A stretch of 49,806 nucleotides of DNA from the NCBI RefSeq assembly GCF_019396385.1, contig NZ_JAHKRN010000060.1:1-49806 (forward strand), given 5' to 3'. This document shows, in pieces, positions 34,746 to 43,699 of the stretch. The position numbers and the translations under genes are program-made. Source of the DNA: Nonomuraea harbinensis. GTDB lineage: Bacteria > Actinomycetota > Actinomycetes > Streptosporangiales > Streptosporangiaceae. Position 1 is the first letter of the stretch. The number at the start of each line of letters is the position of its first letter. The notes under the pieces were generated by a model. It was given only the letters and a program-made list of their open reading frames with translations. It had not been told where the DNA came from and did not search any database.

Positions 34746-34787
34746 GCGCATCTCACGGCCGCCGTCAACGATTCGGGCGAGAGACTA

Positions 34788-34821
34788 GAGGGCCGGAGCC
34801 CGTTGGAGGACTCCGGCCCTC
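34788..34821. terminator. Hairpin terminator, GH5 operon
   Basis: GAGGGCCGGAG (34788-34798) pairs with CTCCGGCCCTC (34811-34821), an 11-bp GC-rich stem with a 12-base loop, 60 bp past the end of the minus-strand GH5 gene. A nearly identical stem closes the plus-strand operon at 40920-40953. Confidence 0.75.
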
Positions 34822-34880
34822 GGCCGTGCCGTAGGTCGTTCGAGAGCTGCACGTGCCGGTTCGTCCGCGCTTGCCGTGCG

Positions 34881-36377
34881 TCAGACGGTGGTGCGTGACC
34901 ACTGCTGGTTGGTGCCGGTGTTGCAGGGATACTGCTTGAGGATCACGCCGTCCGCGGTCGACGCGGCCGGTACGTCCACGCATTTGCCGCTGTGTCGTGC
35001 CCGGAGCTGGAAGTAGCTGCCGTTGGCGACCATCTGGAACTGCTGGTTGGTGCCGGTGCCACAGGTGTACTGGATGAGTTCGGCGCCGTCGGCGGTCGAC
35101 GCGCTCACCACGTCGAGGCATTTTCCGCTGTGGCGGCTGATGACGCGCCAGTAGCCGCTGCCGGCGTCCTGGAACTGCCACTGCTGCCAGGCGTTGCCGC
35201 CGTACGTGTACTGGCCGACGCGCGCGCCGTTGTCGGTGTTCGGCTGCTGGACGTCCATGGCCTTGCCGCTGTGACGCACGTCGATCCGGTAGTACGTCGG
35301 CGGGGGAGTGGGGCCGACGGCGTCGCCCCAGGCGTACCGGATCCGGTCGGCGCCGGAGGGGTTGCGGACGGTCAGGCCGAGATCGGTGCCGCTGCCGGTC
35401 AGGCCGTACATCGAGTAGTGGTCGTAGCCGCTGGTTCCGGTCGGTTTGCCGCCGAGGGCGGGCCAGTAGGTGCCGCCCATCTGGTTGTCCCGCATGACCT
35501 GGGCCATGGCGCGGATGTGGCGCACGAAGTTGTCGGTGCTGTTCGCGTCGCCGTAGTCGAGGCCGGTGGCCATCGGCGCGCCGAACTCGGTCGCGACAGC
35601 GCGGGAGGCGCAGTTGCCCAGACGCGTCTGGATGTGGCCGCGGAAGGCGTCGTAGGTCATCGCGCTGTAGAAGAAGGCGTAGTGGTGGAAGGACAGCAGC
35701 GTCGCGTTGAAGCGGCTGTCGTTGCAGACGTCCCGCAGGTCCTGGCTGTAGCCGGTGCCGCCGATGAGCACCCGGCCGGGCACCGCCGAGGTGTGGTAGC
35801 CGAGCCAGTTCGCCGCGACGTCGCGCCACTCCGCCGAGGTGTAGCCGTGCGGCTCGTTCATCGGCTCGAAGTAGACGTTGCCGTTCGAGCCGTACGTGTT
35901 GGTCACGCTGGACCACATCGTGTTCCACGCGGCCATGTCGGTGATTCTGCCGCCGGAGGCGGCGCCGTCCTCCCAGTACGCGAGGATGACCTTGAATCCG
36001 CGGGCGGTGGCGGCGTCGATGGCGCCGCGGTAGGCGTTCCACCAGGTCGTGTTGGCCACGGTGTGGGTGTTGATGGGCAGCCGGACCGTGTTGACGCCCA
36101 TGGTGGAGGCCATGTCGTCGTAGAGGGCGTTGGCTTTCGCCCGTACTGTCGCGTTGCTGTCGGACTGGCTCAGGCCGTGCAGGACGAGCGTGCCGGTGCT
36201 GAAGTTGTCACCCAGCACGGCCCAGTTCATGCCCCTGAACTGGCTGGTGGCGGCAGCGGCCGGCGACGCGGGGATGACGAGGCTCGCCGCCGCGGTGAGC
36301 GCCGTCACCACGAGGGCGATCAGCGACCGGCGTGACGACCGGGTGTTTCCCGAGGATAAGCAGCTGATCAGTCTCAT
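34881..36377 (-). CDS. Secreted glycoside hydrolase family 5 (endoglucanase/mannanase-like) with CBM13
   Basis: A 498-residue secreted enzyme. A signal peptide is at residues 1-45 (SLIALVVTALTAAASLVIPA, cleaved after AAA). The GH5 barrel (about 48-350) carries the acid/base Glu in FEPMNEPHGY (about 173) and the nucleophile in VATEFGAPMA (about 262). After a Pro linker (PTPPPTYY) a ricin-type CBM13 of three repeats (about 365-498) shows the QxW pattern: QQWQF, QQFQM, QQWSR. ATG 36377 is preferred although no clear ribosome site precedes it; an upstream GTG at 36392 is possible. It is the second gene of the operon after the GH43 enzyme and is probably controlled by the operator at 37738. Confidence 0.9.
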   Translation of the reverse strand: MRLISCLSSGNTRSSRRSLIALVVTALTAAASLVIPASPAAAATSQFRGMNWAVLGDNFSTGTLVLHGLSQSDSNATVRAKANALYDDMASTMGVNTVRLPINTHTVANTTWWNAYRGAIDAATARGFKVILAYWEDGAASGGRITDMAAWNTMWSSVTNTYGSNGNVYFEPMNEPHGYTSAEWRDVAANWLGYHTSAVPGRVLIGGTGYSQDLRDVCNDSRFNATLLSFHHYAFFYSAMTYDAFRGHIQTRLGNCASRAVATEFGAPMATGLDYGDANSTDNFVRHIRAMAQVMRDNQMGGTYWPALGGKPTGTSGYDHYSMYGLTGSGTDLGLTVRNPSGADRIRYAWGDAVGPTPPPTYYRIDVRHSGKAMDVQQPNTDNGARVGQYTYGGNAWQQWQFQDAGSGYWRVISRHSGKCLDVVSASTADGAELIQYTCGTGTNQQFQMVANGSYFQLRARHSGKCVDVPAASTADGVILKQYPCNTGTNQQWSRTTV

Positions 36378-36406
36378 GGCATGCCCAATCACTAGACCTG
36401 AAGTTT

Positions 36407-37714
36407 TCAGACCTGGGTGCGGCTCCACTGCTGGTTGGTGCCGCTGCCGCAGGCGTACTGCTGGATGTCGGCGCCGTCGCCGGTGCCGGAGCCGACGACG
36501 TCGAGGCACTTGCCGCTGTGCCGTGCGACGATCCGGAAGTAGCTCCCGGTGGCCTGCCACTGCCATTGCTGGTTGGTGCCGCCGCCGCAGGTGTACTGGA
36601 TGACGTTCGCCCCGTCGGCGGTCGACGCACTGGCCACGTCCAGGCACTTGCCGCTGTTCTGGTTGACGACGCGGAAGTAGCCGCCGCCGGCGTCCTGGAA
36701 CTCCCACTTCTGGTTGCCGCCGCCGTTCCAGGTCCACTGTTTGATCTCGGCGTTGTTCGCGGTGGAGGCCGACACGACGTCCATCACCTTGCCGCTGTTG
36801 CGGTTGGTCACGCGGTAGGCCGGCGCGGGGGCGGGCACGTCGGCCACCGGCAGGATCGTGCCGTGGCGGCAACCGGGGCAGGTGATCTGGCTCAGGCCCG
36901 ACCAGGAGTTCAGGTTCGAGCTGGTGGCCGTCCAGATGCCGCCGTTGGTGTACTTGTCGATCCAGATGCGCCAGGAGCCGTCGCTCATCCGCAACACGGC
37001 CGGTCCCTCGTAGCCCGAGCTCCACAGCTGGCCCTGGTTGCTCCACCCGCTGGTGAGGCTCGTGCTGGTCCAGTGCTCGATGTACTTGGAGGTCTCGTTC
37101 TTGGTGAAGGCGTGGTAGGTGCTACCCGACTTCACCACGTACGTGTCGATGTAGTTGTAGCCGAGCCCGCCCATCTGCGCCGGTCCGCTCCAGGAGGTGA
37201 GCGACGCGTTCTGGGCGGTGAATATGTACGGACGGAAGCAGTTGGAGCACGTCGTCTGGGCGATGCTCACGATGATCCGGACGGTGCCGCCCTCGACGTA
37301 GAACTCGGGCGCCCAGGTGAAGCGCGTGTTGGCGACGCCGGAGTTGACGCTGGTCACGTGGGTCCAGTTGATCAGGTCGGGGCTGGAGGCGATGTTGAAG
37401 TGGGTGGAGTTCGTGGTCCATGACTCGACGGTGTGGGCGATGTAGTAGAGCCCGTTGTGCTGGATGATGCTGGGGTCGCGCAGCACGCCGGACGGGCCGC
37501 GGTAGTTCGTGTCGGCCAGCACGCCGAAGTTCGTGCCGTTGGCCGACGAGTAGACCCAGAGCTCCTGGTCGGCGGCGGCGTCTCCCTTGAACGTGGTGTA
37601 GACGTAGCCGGGCGCGGCCTGTGCGGGTGAGGCGACCGACGCCCCGGCGGCGGCGGTGAGCGCCACGAGGCAGAGCCGGGCCAACCAGCGTCTGACCTTC
37701 AATCGTCTGTTCAC
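36407..37714 (-). CDS. Secreted GH43-like arabinofuranosidase/xylosidase with CBM13
   Basis: A 435-residue secreted enzyme. The signal peptide is RRWLARLCLVALTAAAGASV ending in AQA (about residues 8-34). The five-bladed propeller domain (about 36-290) includes GVLRDPSIIQHNGLYYIAHT with a catalytic Asp, FTWAPEFYVEGGTVRIIVSI, and YEGPAVLRMSDGSWRIW with an acidic residue. The CBM13 (about 300-435) has QKWEF, QQWQW and QQWSR repeats. I place the start at GTG 37714 because the LacI-type operator (37738-37751) lies within the longer ATG-37765 reading. It would release arabinose or xylose from hemicellulose. It is first of the GH43-GH5 minus-strand operon. Confidence 0.85.
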   Translation of the reverse strand: MNRRLKVRRWLARLCLVALTAAAGASVASPAQAAPGYVYTTFKGDAAADQELWVYSSANGTNFGVLADTNYRGPSGVLRDPSIIQHNGLYYIAHTVESWTTNSTHFNIASSPDLINWTHVTSVNSGVANTRFTWAPEFYVEGGTVRIIVSIAQTTCSNCFRPYIFTAQNASLTSWSGPAQMGGLGYNYIDTYVVKSGSTYHAFTKNETSKYIEHWTSTSLTSGWSNQGQLWSSGYEGPAVLRMSDGSWRIWIDKYTNGGIWTATSSNLNSWSGLSQITCPGCRHGTILPVADVPAPAPAYRVTNRNSGKVMDVVSASTANNAEIKQWTWNGGGNQKWEFQDAGGGYFRVVNQNSGKCLDVASASTADGANVIQYTCGGGTNQQWQWQATGSYFRIVARHSGKCLDVVGSGTGDGADIQQYACGSGTNQQWSRTQV

Positions 37715-37737
37715 GGGTGAATTTTCTCGCCATAAAT

Positions 37738-37751
37738 TGTTAGCGCTAACA
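37738..37751. promoter_or_regulatory. LacI-family operator upstream of the GH43-GH5 operon
   Basis: TGTTAGCGCTAACA, a perfect palindrome with the central CG of LacI/GalR operators, 24 bp before the GTG start of the GH43 gene. The same sequence or variants occur at 38002, 43219 and 49610. Confidence 0.85.
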
Positions 37752-38001
37752 TCATGCTGATCCATTCACGAAGGCAGTCGAATGGTGGTCGGTGCGCCAA
37801 GCGTGCGCGGGGGTGCGGTCGTTACGTCGGCGTTACATCAGTGTGTTCGCTCATGTCGAGCCGGTCAATACCCCGTTCACTCGCGGGCGGTTGACCGCAG
37901 GCGGAATCGTCTCGTGGCGAGGTATTGACAACTTGGCTGTCAGCCTTTTCCATGTGGGAAACACACCGTAAACATGCATGTGACCCTCGGGCCGGTGGTG
38001 A

Positions 38002-38015
38002 TGTTAACGCAAACA
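38002..38015. promoter_or_regulatory. LacI-type operator variant upstream of the plus-strand GH43 operon
   Basis: TGTTAACGCAAACA: two mismatches to TGTTAGCGCTAACA, same dyad layout, 63 bp before the ATG at 38078. The intergenic region 37715-38077 carries both this and the perfect site at 37738. Confidence 0.7.
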
Positions 38016-38077
38016 TCGTGCCCCCGTGGAACACCCGGTCGCCACGCCAACCGCCGGAACAGAGGGAAGTGATCAGC

Positions 38078-39523
38078 ATGAACCGACTCGTGAGCTTACG
38101 CCGCTCGCTCGCGGCCATCCTCCTGCTCGCCGGTGCCGTCGTCGGCCATGCCGCGACCGCGGCCCCGGCCGGCGCGGCTCCGGTGACCATCACCAACGGC
38201 ACCCAGTTCCTGGACACCAGCGGCAACGCGCTGCACGCCCATGGCGGCGGCGTACTGCGGGAAGGCGGCTATTACTACTGGTTCGGGGAGAACCGCAATC
38301 CTGACAACACCTTCCGGGCGGTCTCGGTCTACAGGTCCACGGACCTGCGGAACTGGGAGTTCCGCAACGACGTCCTCACCCGGTCGTCACACCCCGAGCT
38401 CAACGTCGCGAACATCGAGCGACCGAAGGTCATCTACAACAGCTCCACCGGCAGATTCGTCATGTGGATGCACAAGGAGAACGGCTCCGACTACAGCGAG
38501 GCCCGCGCCGCCGTCGCCTCCTCCGCCACCGTGGACGGCGCGTACACCTACCACGGCAGCTTCCGTCCGCTCGGGCACATGTCGAGGGACATCACGCTCT
38601 TCAACGACAACGGCACCGCCTACATGATCTCGGCCGCGGACGAGAACTACGACCTGCACATCTACCGGCTCACGACGGACTATCTGAACGTCAGCACGCT
38701 GGTGGGCAATTTCTGGAACGACGCCCACCGGGAAGCCCCGGCCATGTTCAAACGAGGAAGCGTCTATTTCCTGCTGACCTCAGGGGCGACCGGGTGGAGT
38801 CCGAACCAGGCGCGATACGCGACCGCGTCGAGCATCTCCGGTCCATGGACCGGGTGGACCAACGTCGGCGACGGCACGACGTTCAGCTCCCAGCCGACGT
38901 ACGTGCTGCCGATCCAGGGCTCGTCGACCACCAGCTACCTGTACATGGGGGATCGCTGGGCCGGGGCCTGGGGCGGGCCGGTGAACGATTCCCAGTACGT
39001 CTGGCTGCCGATCACGTTCCCGTCCGCCACCAGCATGAGCCTGACCTGGTATCCCCAGATCACCATCGACGCCGCCACCGGCGTCGTCTCCGGCGGCGGC
39101 ACCTCCCCGTACTACCGGATCACCGGGCGCGCCAGCGGAAAGGTGATGGACGTCGTCAGCTCGTCGACGGCGAACAACGCCGAGGTGAAGCAGTATCCGT
39201 GGAACGGCGGCGGGAACCAGAAATGGCAGTTCCAGGACATCGGCGGCGGCTACCACCGGCTGGTCAACCAGAACAGCGGCAAGTGCCTGGACGTGGCCGG
39301 CGCTTCGACCGCCGACGGGGCGAACATCATCCAGTACACCTGTGGCGGCGGCTCCAACCAGCAGTGGCAGTGGGTGGCCACCGGCGGCTACTTCCAGCTC
39401 AGGGCCCGTCACAGCGGCAAGTGCCTGGACGTCGTCAACGCGTCCACGGCTGACGGCGCGGACATCCAGCAGTATGCGTGCGGCAGCGGCACCAACCAGC
39501 AGTGGTCCCGTACCCAATCCTGA
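38078..39523 (+). CDS. Secreted GH43-like galactanase/xylosidase-type enzyme with CBM13
   Basis: A 481-residue secreted enzyme. GAGGGAAG lies 8 bp before ATG 38078 and a signal peptide spans residues 1-35 (LVSLRRSLAAILLLAGAVVG, ending AGA). The propeller (about 38-330) has LHAHGGGVLREGGYYYWFGE, VANIERPKVIYNSSTGRFVM, SRDITLFNDNGTAYMISAAD and NDAHREAPAMFKRGS, resembling GH43 exo-beta-1,3-galactanases. The CBM13 (about 345-481) is very similar to that of the divergent GH43 protein. It is first of a plus-strand pair with 39556-40914. Confidence 0.85.
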   Translation: MNRLVSLRRSLAAILLLAGAVVGHAATAAPAGAAPVTITNGTQFLDTSGNALHAHGGGVLREGGYYYWFGENRNPDNTFRAVSVYRSTDLRNWEFRNDVLTRSSHPELNVANIERPKVIYNSSTGRFVMWMHKENGSDYSEARAAVASSATVDGAYTYHGSFRPLGHMSRDITLFNDNGTAYMISAADENYDLHIYRLTTDYLNVSTLVGNFWNDAHREAPAMFKRGSVYFLLTSGATGWSPNQARYATASSISGPWTGWTNVGDGTTFSSQPTYVLPIQGSSTTSYLYMGDRWAGAWGGPVNDSQYVWLPITFPSATSMSLTWYPQITIDAATGVVSGGGTSPYYRITGRASGKVMDVVSSSTANNAEVKQYPWNGGGNQKWQFQDIGGGYHRLVNQNSGKCLDVAGASTADGANIIQYTCGGGSNQQWQWVATGGYFQLRARHSGKCLDVVNASTADGADIQQYACGSGTNQQWSRTQS

Positions 39524-39555
39524 TCACCCCGCCAGCTCCACGAGGAAGCCATGCC

Positions 39556-40914
39556 ATGAGAAGACTCGCGCACCTGCTCGCGGTGTGTTCACTGGTGGCG
39601 GCCACGTTGGTCGCCGGACCCGCCGCGCCTGCCCAGGCGTCGAACCCGATCGTGAACCGGTTCGCCGCCGATGCGTCGATGCACGTCTACAACAACCGCG
39701 TGTACGTCTACACCACGGACGACGAGAGCAACAGCGGCACGTACTGGGACTCGAACGCCTGGCGGGTGTACTCGTCGGCCGACCTGGTGAACTGGACCGA
39801 CCACGGCGCGCCGTTCTCGGTCGGCGGGTTCGGGTGGGCGACGCGGTACGCGTGGGCGCCCTCGGCGACCCAGCGCAACGGGTACTACTACCTGTACCTG
39901 CCGACCGACCGGACCAGGATCGGCGTGGCCAGGAGCACGTCGCCCACCGGCGGGTTCAGCGACCCCCGCGGCACCCCGCTGATCGAGAAGGGGCGGGACG
40001 CCAACACCGGTGAGGAGCCCATCGACCCGGCGGTGTTCGTGGACGACAACGGGCAGGCGTACCTGTACTTCGGCGGCGCCCGCGCGCCGAAGGTGGTCCG
40101 CCTGAACCCGGACATGATCTCCACCACGGGCGCCATCCAGAACGTGACGATCAGCGGCGGCAGCGGCTTCGCCGAGGCCGGCTTCATGCACAAGAGGAAC
40201 GGCGTCTACTACTACTCGTACTCCACGGGCTGGCCGGGTCAGATCGCCTACGCCACGGCGAGCAGCCCGCTGGGCCCGTTCACCTACCGGGGCGTCATCC
40301 TCGAAGGCGTCAACGTCAACACCAACCACCATTCGATGGCCGAGTACAACGGCCAGTGGTACATCGCCTACCACCGCAACGCCCGCGCCGGCGGTGGCAA
40401 CTACAAGCGGTCGATCGCGCTCGAGTACCTGTCCTACAACGCCGACGGCACGATCCGCCGGGTGACGCAGACGAGCGCCGGGGTCGGCACCCCGACCATC
40501 GCCGCGAATCGGCTGCAGTCGTACAACTTCCCGGACCGGTACGTACGGCATGCCGACTACGACGTACGGATCGACCCGAACGTGAGCCCGGCGGCGGACG
40601 CGCAGTGGCGGATGGTGCCGGGGCTGGCCGACACGGGTGGCGCGTACGTGTCGTTCGAGGCGGCGAACCTGCCCGGCTACTACCTGCGGCACTACAACTA
40701 CGACCTCGTGCTGGCGCGGAACGACGGCAGCGCGACGTTCCGGGCCGACGCGACGTTCCGGCGGGTGAGCGGGCTGGCCGACTCGTCGGCGGCGTCGTTC
40801 CAGTCGTACAACTTCCCGGACCGCTACCTGCGGCACGCCGACTACCTGCTCCGGATCGACCCGGTCAGCACCACGACCGCCAGGGCCGACGCCACCTTCC
40901 GCGTCACCGGCTGA
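39556..40914 (+). CDS. Secreted GH43-like arabinofuranosidase with AbfB (CBM42) domain
   Basis: A 452-residue secreted enzyme. GAGGAAG precedes ATG 39556; the signal peptide is LAHLLAVCSLVAATLVAGPA, cleaved near AQA. The propeller (about 32-320) shows DPAVFVDDNGQAYLYFGGAR with a catalytic Asp and SGFAEAGFMHKRNGVYYYSY with the Glu position. The C-terminus (about 330-452) has AbfB/CBM42 repeats: SYNFPDRYVRHADYDVRID, NLPGYYLRHYNYDLVL and SYNFPDRYLRHADYLLRID. AbfB binds arabinose side chains. It is 32 bp downstream of the previous GH43 gene, and a terminator follows at 40920. Confidence 0.9.
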   Translation: MRRLAHLLAVCSLVAATLVAGPAAPAQASNPIVNRFAADASMHVYNNRVYVYTTDDESNSGTYWDSNAWRVYSSADLVNWTDHGAPFSVGGFGWATRYAWAPSATQRNGYYYLYLPTDRTRIGVARSTSPTGGFSDPRGTPLIEKGRDANTGEEPIDPAVFVDDNGQAYLYFGGARAPKVVRLNPDMISTTGAIQNVTISGGSGFAEAGFMHKRNGVYYYSYSTGWPGQIAYATASSPLGPFTYRGVILEGVNVNTNHHSMAEYNGQWYIAYHRNARAGGGNYKRSIALEYLSYNADGTIRRVTQTSAGVGTPTIAANRLQSYNFPDRYVRHADYDVRIDPNVSPAADAQWRMVPGLADTGGAYVSFEAANLPGYYLRHYNYDLVLARNDGSATFRADATFRRVSGLADSSAASFQSYNFPDRYLRHADYLLRIDPVSTTTARADATFRVTG

Positions 40915-40919
40915 GACCA

Positions 40920-40953
40920 GAGGGCCGGAGTCCCGCCGGGGAGTCCGGCCCTC
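40920..40953. terminator. Hairpin terminator after the GH43-GH43 operon
   Basis: GAGGGCCGGAGTC (40920-40932) pairs with GAGTCCGGCCCTC (40941-40953) with one internal mismatch, just after the stop at 40914. Its sequence closely matches the terminator at 34788-34821. It can also serve the convergent rhodanese gene. Confidence 0.75.
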
Positions 40954-40986
40954 GGTCAGCGCCGGTGGGGATCCGTTGAGGATCTG

Positions 40987-41436
40987 TCAGGCGCCTTGTG
41001 GCAGGGCCTTCTCGGCGGCGGCCGTCTCCATGGCCGACGGGCCTTCGCCCGGGCGCCGGGGAGGCGTCGGCGGCTCGCGGAGGACGATCGGCATCCCCGC
41101 GGCGTGCCATGCCTGGAAGCCGCCGATCACGTCGGTGCTGCGGTGGAGGCCGAGGTCCTGGAGCGAACGGGCGGCGAGGCTGGAGGAGTATCCCTCGTCG
41201 CACAGGATGATCCACTGGATGCGGGCGTGTTCGGCCTCGGGAATGCGGGCCTCGCACCGGGGGTCCAGCCGCCACTCCAGCTGGTTGCGCTCGATGACGA
41301 TGGCGCCCGGGACCTCTCCCGCGCAGCGCTGGAAAGCGGGCCGGGTGTCGACGATGAAGCTGTCGGTCCGGCCCGCCGCCGACCATGCCTGGGGTGGGCT
41401 CAGGCGGCGCAGCCCCGTGCGGGCCTGAGCCAGCAC
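40987..41436 (-). CDS. Rhodanese-like domain protein
   Basis: A single rhodanese domain, 149 residues: IVDTRPAFQRCAGEVPGAIV (about residues 28-47), active-site loop WIILCDEGYSSSLAARSL with the catalytic Cys (about 79), and DVIGGFQAWHAAGMPI. It is likely a sulfurtransferase or sulfide-handling protein in the cytosol. The start is uncertain; the GTG ending at 41436 is used. The C-terminal tail is Pro/Gly/Ala-rich. Confidence 0.85.
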   Translation of the reverse strand: MLAQARTGLRRLSPPQAWSAAGRTDSFIVDTRPAFQRCAGEVPGAIVIERNQLEWRLDPRCEARIPEAEHARIQWIILCDEGYSSSLAARSLQDLGLHRSTDVIGGFQAWHAAGMPIVLREPPTPPRRPGEGPSAMETAAAEKALPQGA

Positions 41437-41530
41437 CTCGTCGATGTCTATCGAAGCTCCCTGGTCGGCGCGGGCGGACGGGAGTCGGACCCGCCACCTT
41501 GACGATCAACAAGGTTACCCGCGCGGGGCC

Positions 41531-41855
41531 TCAGAACGCGCGCGCGCCGCTCGTGGCGGCCGGTCCGTACGCGCCGCCGCTGTCCGCGACCGGCATGCGG
41601 CGTATCGCGATCATGGCGGCGTCGTCGCCCAGACGTCCGCCGGTATAGCTGAGGAGGTCGTCGCACACCCGTTTCAACGGCCCTTCCGGGGCTTCCTGCG
41701 TCCAGGCGCCGATCCGGTCGGCCAGCGGGTAGAAGACGCCGGCGGCGTCGCGCGCCTCGGTGACGCCGTCGGTGTAGAGCAGCAGGAGATCGCCCTCGTC
41801 GAACCGGAACGAGCAGACGGCGTGCTCGCCACCGAACTCGCCGTCACCGACCCGA
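41531..41855 (-). pseudogene. SpoIIE/PP2C phosphatase C-terminal remnant
   Basis: Reads CSFRFDEGDLLLLYTDGVTE then YPLADRIGAWTQEAP and RVCDDLLSYTGGRLGDDAAM: the last part of a serine phosphatase domain with the metal-binding Asp in GDDAA. Everything N-terminal of about 41855 is gone, and from there the sequence belongs to an opposite-strand APC-permease fragment. Non-functional as a phosphatase. Confidence 0.75.
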
Positions 41856-41859
41856 TCGA

Positions 41860-42379
41860 GGAGTCCGTCGCCCCCGCGCGGGTCTTCACCATGGTCGTGG
41901 TTCCCCGGATGGACGCGGCGACCATGCGCGCCCTGGGCTACGCCCGTGCGCTCCGGGCCGACCACGTGGAGGCGGTCACGGTGGCCATCGACCGCGAGGA
42001 CGCCCAGGACCTGCTGAGGCGGTGGGACACCTCGGGCATCAACGTCCCGCTGAAGGTCCTGGACTCGCCGTACCGCGAGCTCACCCGCCCGATCACGGCC
42101 TACGTCCGCTCCCTCGTACGGAAGAGCCCGCGTGACGTGATCTACGTCGTCATCCCCGAGTACAGCGTCGGACGATGGTGGGAGAGCCTGCTGCACAACC
42201 GGACCACGCTGTGGCTCAGGAGCCGGCTCATGCTCATCCCGGGGGTCGTGATCATCAGCGTCCTCTGGCAGCTGCCGTCCTCCCGCCGTCTCACCCGCCG
42301 CCTGACCCGCCGGCCCCTCCGCCGGGCCCCGGGAGCCGTACGACGAGGCGAACCCGACCCCCGAGCGGACCGTGGCTAG
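41860..42379 (+). pseudogene. APC-family permease C-terminal remnant
   Basis: Reads VFTMVVVPRMDAATMRALGY, then ADHVEAVTVAIDRED, VPLKVLDSPYRELTRPITAY and VIYVVIPEYSVGRWWESLLH: the cytosolic tail that follows the membrane domain of certain actinobacterial APC transporters. The membrane domain is missing. It sits back-to-back with a SpoIIE remnant at about 41855-41860, a deletion or inversion scar. Confidence 0.65.
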
Positions 42380-43044
42380 AGCGAGTCGGCCGGGTCCCAG
42401 ACCTTCACGGTCGCCCGCATGTTGTGGTACGAGTCGTCCTTCATCTTCATCGCCGCGATGCGCCCTTCGGAGGTCCGCAGGCAGAAGATCGCTCCGGTCT
42501 CCACCTCTTCCTTGCCTGATTCGCCCCATTCCGTCGTGCCCTGGGTCGAGAGCGCCTCGACGCACTGCTGCCGGGTGGGTGCGGTGGAGTCGCTCCACGG
42601 GGCGAGGGACTGTTCGTGCGCTTTGATCGAACTTACGAAAAAGGACGAGGATTCAGTGATGTCCGCGTTCTCGTCGGATGTGCGAATGGTCGGCGGGAGC
42701 TGGTCGAGGTCGACACCGGCGCCCAGGCGCACGACTCCGGTCCACCGGACGGAAGGCGCTGCCGACGGTTCTGGTGACGGGGTCTGGCTCGGCGTCGGAG
42801 CCGAGCTGCTCGGGGCCGTGCTGGAGGGGTGAGCCGAGGGGCTGGTGGTCGCGGCCGCCGGCGGTGGGTCGTCCTCGCCGCGGAACCATCCGTCACCGAA
42901 GAACAGGACGGTCACCGCGAGGGCTAACGACAGGACCGCGAGGACTGTCTCCTTGGTCCATTTTCTCGATGGCTGCTGACTGGGATCGCCGTAGTAGTGG
43001 CCTGAAGGGTCTGCCTGGTCGCCATCTTGTCGAGTCTGGCTCAT
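42376..43044 (-). CDS. Membrane-anchored protein, function unknown
   Basis: A 222-residue protein from ATG 43044. The cytosolic N-terminus (QTRQDGDQADPSGHYYGDPS) precedes one membrane segment (VLAVLSLALAVTVLFFGDGW, about residues 33-53). A Ser/Thr/Pro-rich extracellular linker (about 60-100) follows, and a small C-terminal domain with two cysteines (QQCVEALSTQ and IFCLRTSEGRIAAMK) lies at about 105-222. The layout is typical of actinobacterial wall- or exoprotein-like sensors. No family recognised. It overlaps the APC remnant stop by 4 bp. Confidence 0.65.
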   Translation of the reverse strand: MSQTRQDGDQADPSGHYYGDPSQQPSRKWTKETVLAVLSLALAVTVLFFGDGWFRGEDDPPPAAATTSPSAHPSSTAPSSSAPTPSQTPSPEPSAAPSVRWTGVVRLGAGVDLDQLPPTIRTSDENADITESSSFFVSSIKAHEQSLAPWSDSTAPTRQQCVEALSTQGTTEWGESGKEEVETGAIFCLRTSEGRIAAMKMKDDSYHNMRATVKVWDPADSL

Positions 43045-43218
43045 CCGAGCATTCCCATCGCCGTCAGATGTTCCTTCGAAGTCAGGTGGACCCCAGAGTG
43101 CCACATCTGAGCTGTCGGCTTCGGGTCAGGCCGCGAATTCGCCCGGCCGGTCTGCCTTCCATGAGTAAGGCGGACCGGCGGGCGCCGAATGGTCTGGGCG
43201 TGTGGTGCCGCCCAGTGT

Positions 43219-43232
43219 TGTTAGCGCTCACA
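43219..43232. promoter_or_regulatory. LacI-type operator upstream of the xylanase gene
   Basis: TGTTAGCGCTCACA: one mismatch to the perfect site at 37738, 468 bp upstream of the xylanase start. The intergenic region 43045-43699 has no other supported gene. Confidence 0.65.
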
Positions 43233-43497
43233 TTCCGCGCTGCGGTCCTCCTTCGCACTCCGGCGTCTTCCGGTGGTGATGGCGGCGAGTAAATACAACG
43301 CGCCGGGTGTCGTCAAGGGGTGGTGGTCTGGTGCGCGACGTGTCAGGTGGGTGTCGGGGCAGGTCTGCGGGTCCGTAAGTTGCGGGGATGGGTGAAAGTT
43401 TCATCTCCGCCGTCGCGGGGTGCTCGTACGATATCGCTCCTGGTGTCCGTGGCTCCGTGGCATCCGCGGTCAGGCAGCGACCCCGCGTCGGGCGTTC

Positions 43498-43508
43498 CGA
43501 AATTTTCG
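43498..43508. promoter_or_regulatory. CGAAA-TTTCG palindrome, xylanase promoter region
   Basis: CGAAATTTTCG, a perfect palindrome 191 bp before the GH10 start. CGAAAnTTTCG motifs are reported upstream of streptomycete xylanase genes. It lies with TTGACA-like sequence (43517-43522) in an AT-richer patch, a probable promoter. Confidence 0.5.
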
Positions 43509-43699
43509 TGAAAACGTTGACATGTTTCGGTTACGTTCCCACACTGATCTCCGAGGCGGTCGGTCCTGCCTGATGTGGTGATCGGCCAGGGCCGCCGGTC
43601 ATGACGCCATCGTGGTGTGCGCCTCCGGCCTGGGGTGCGGCGTCGTCCGCCGGGGTTCCCGCACATCCCTCGTTCCGTAACTTCAGTATGGAGTCAGGC

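Noticed and set aside
34992..36335. A long plus-strand frame opposite the GH5 gene
   Set aside because: A Val/Ala/Gly/Arg-rich antisense shadow with no motif; the minus strand has NEP and EFG catalytic motifs and CBM13 repeats.
39589..40836. Long minus-strand frame opposite the AbfB-containing GH43 gene
   Set aside because: Shadow frame dominated by Val, Arg and Gly; no recognisable domain.
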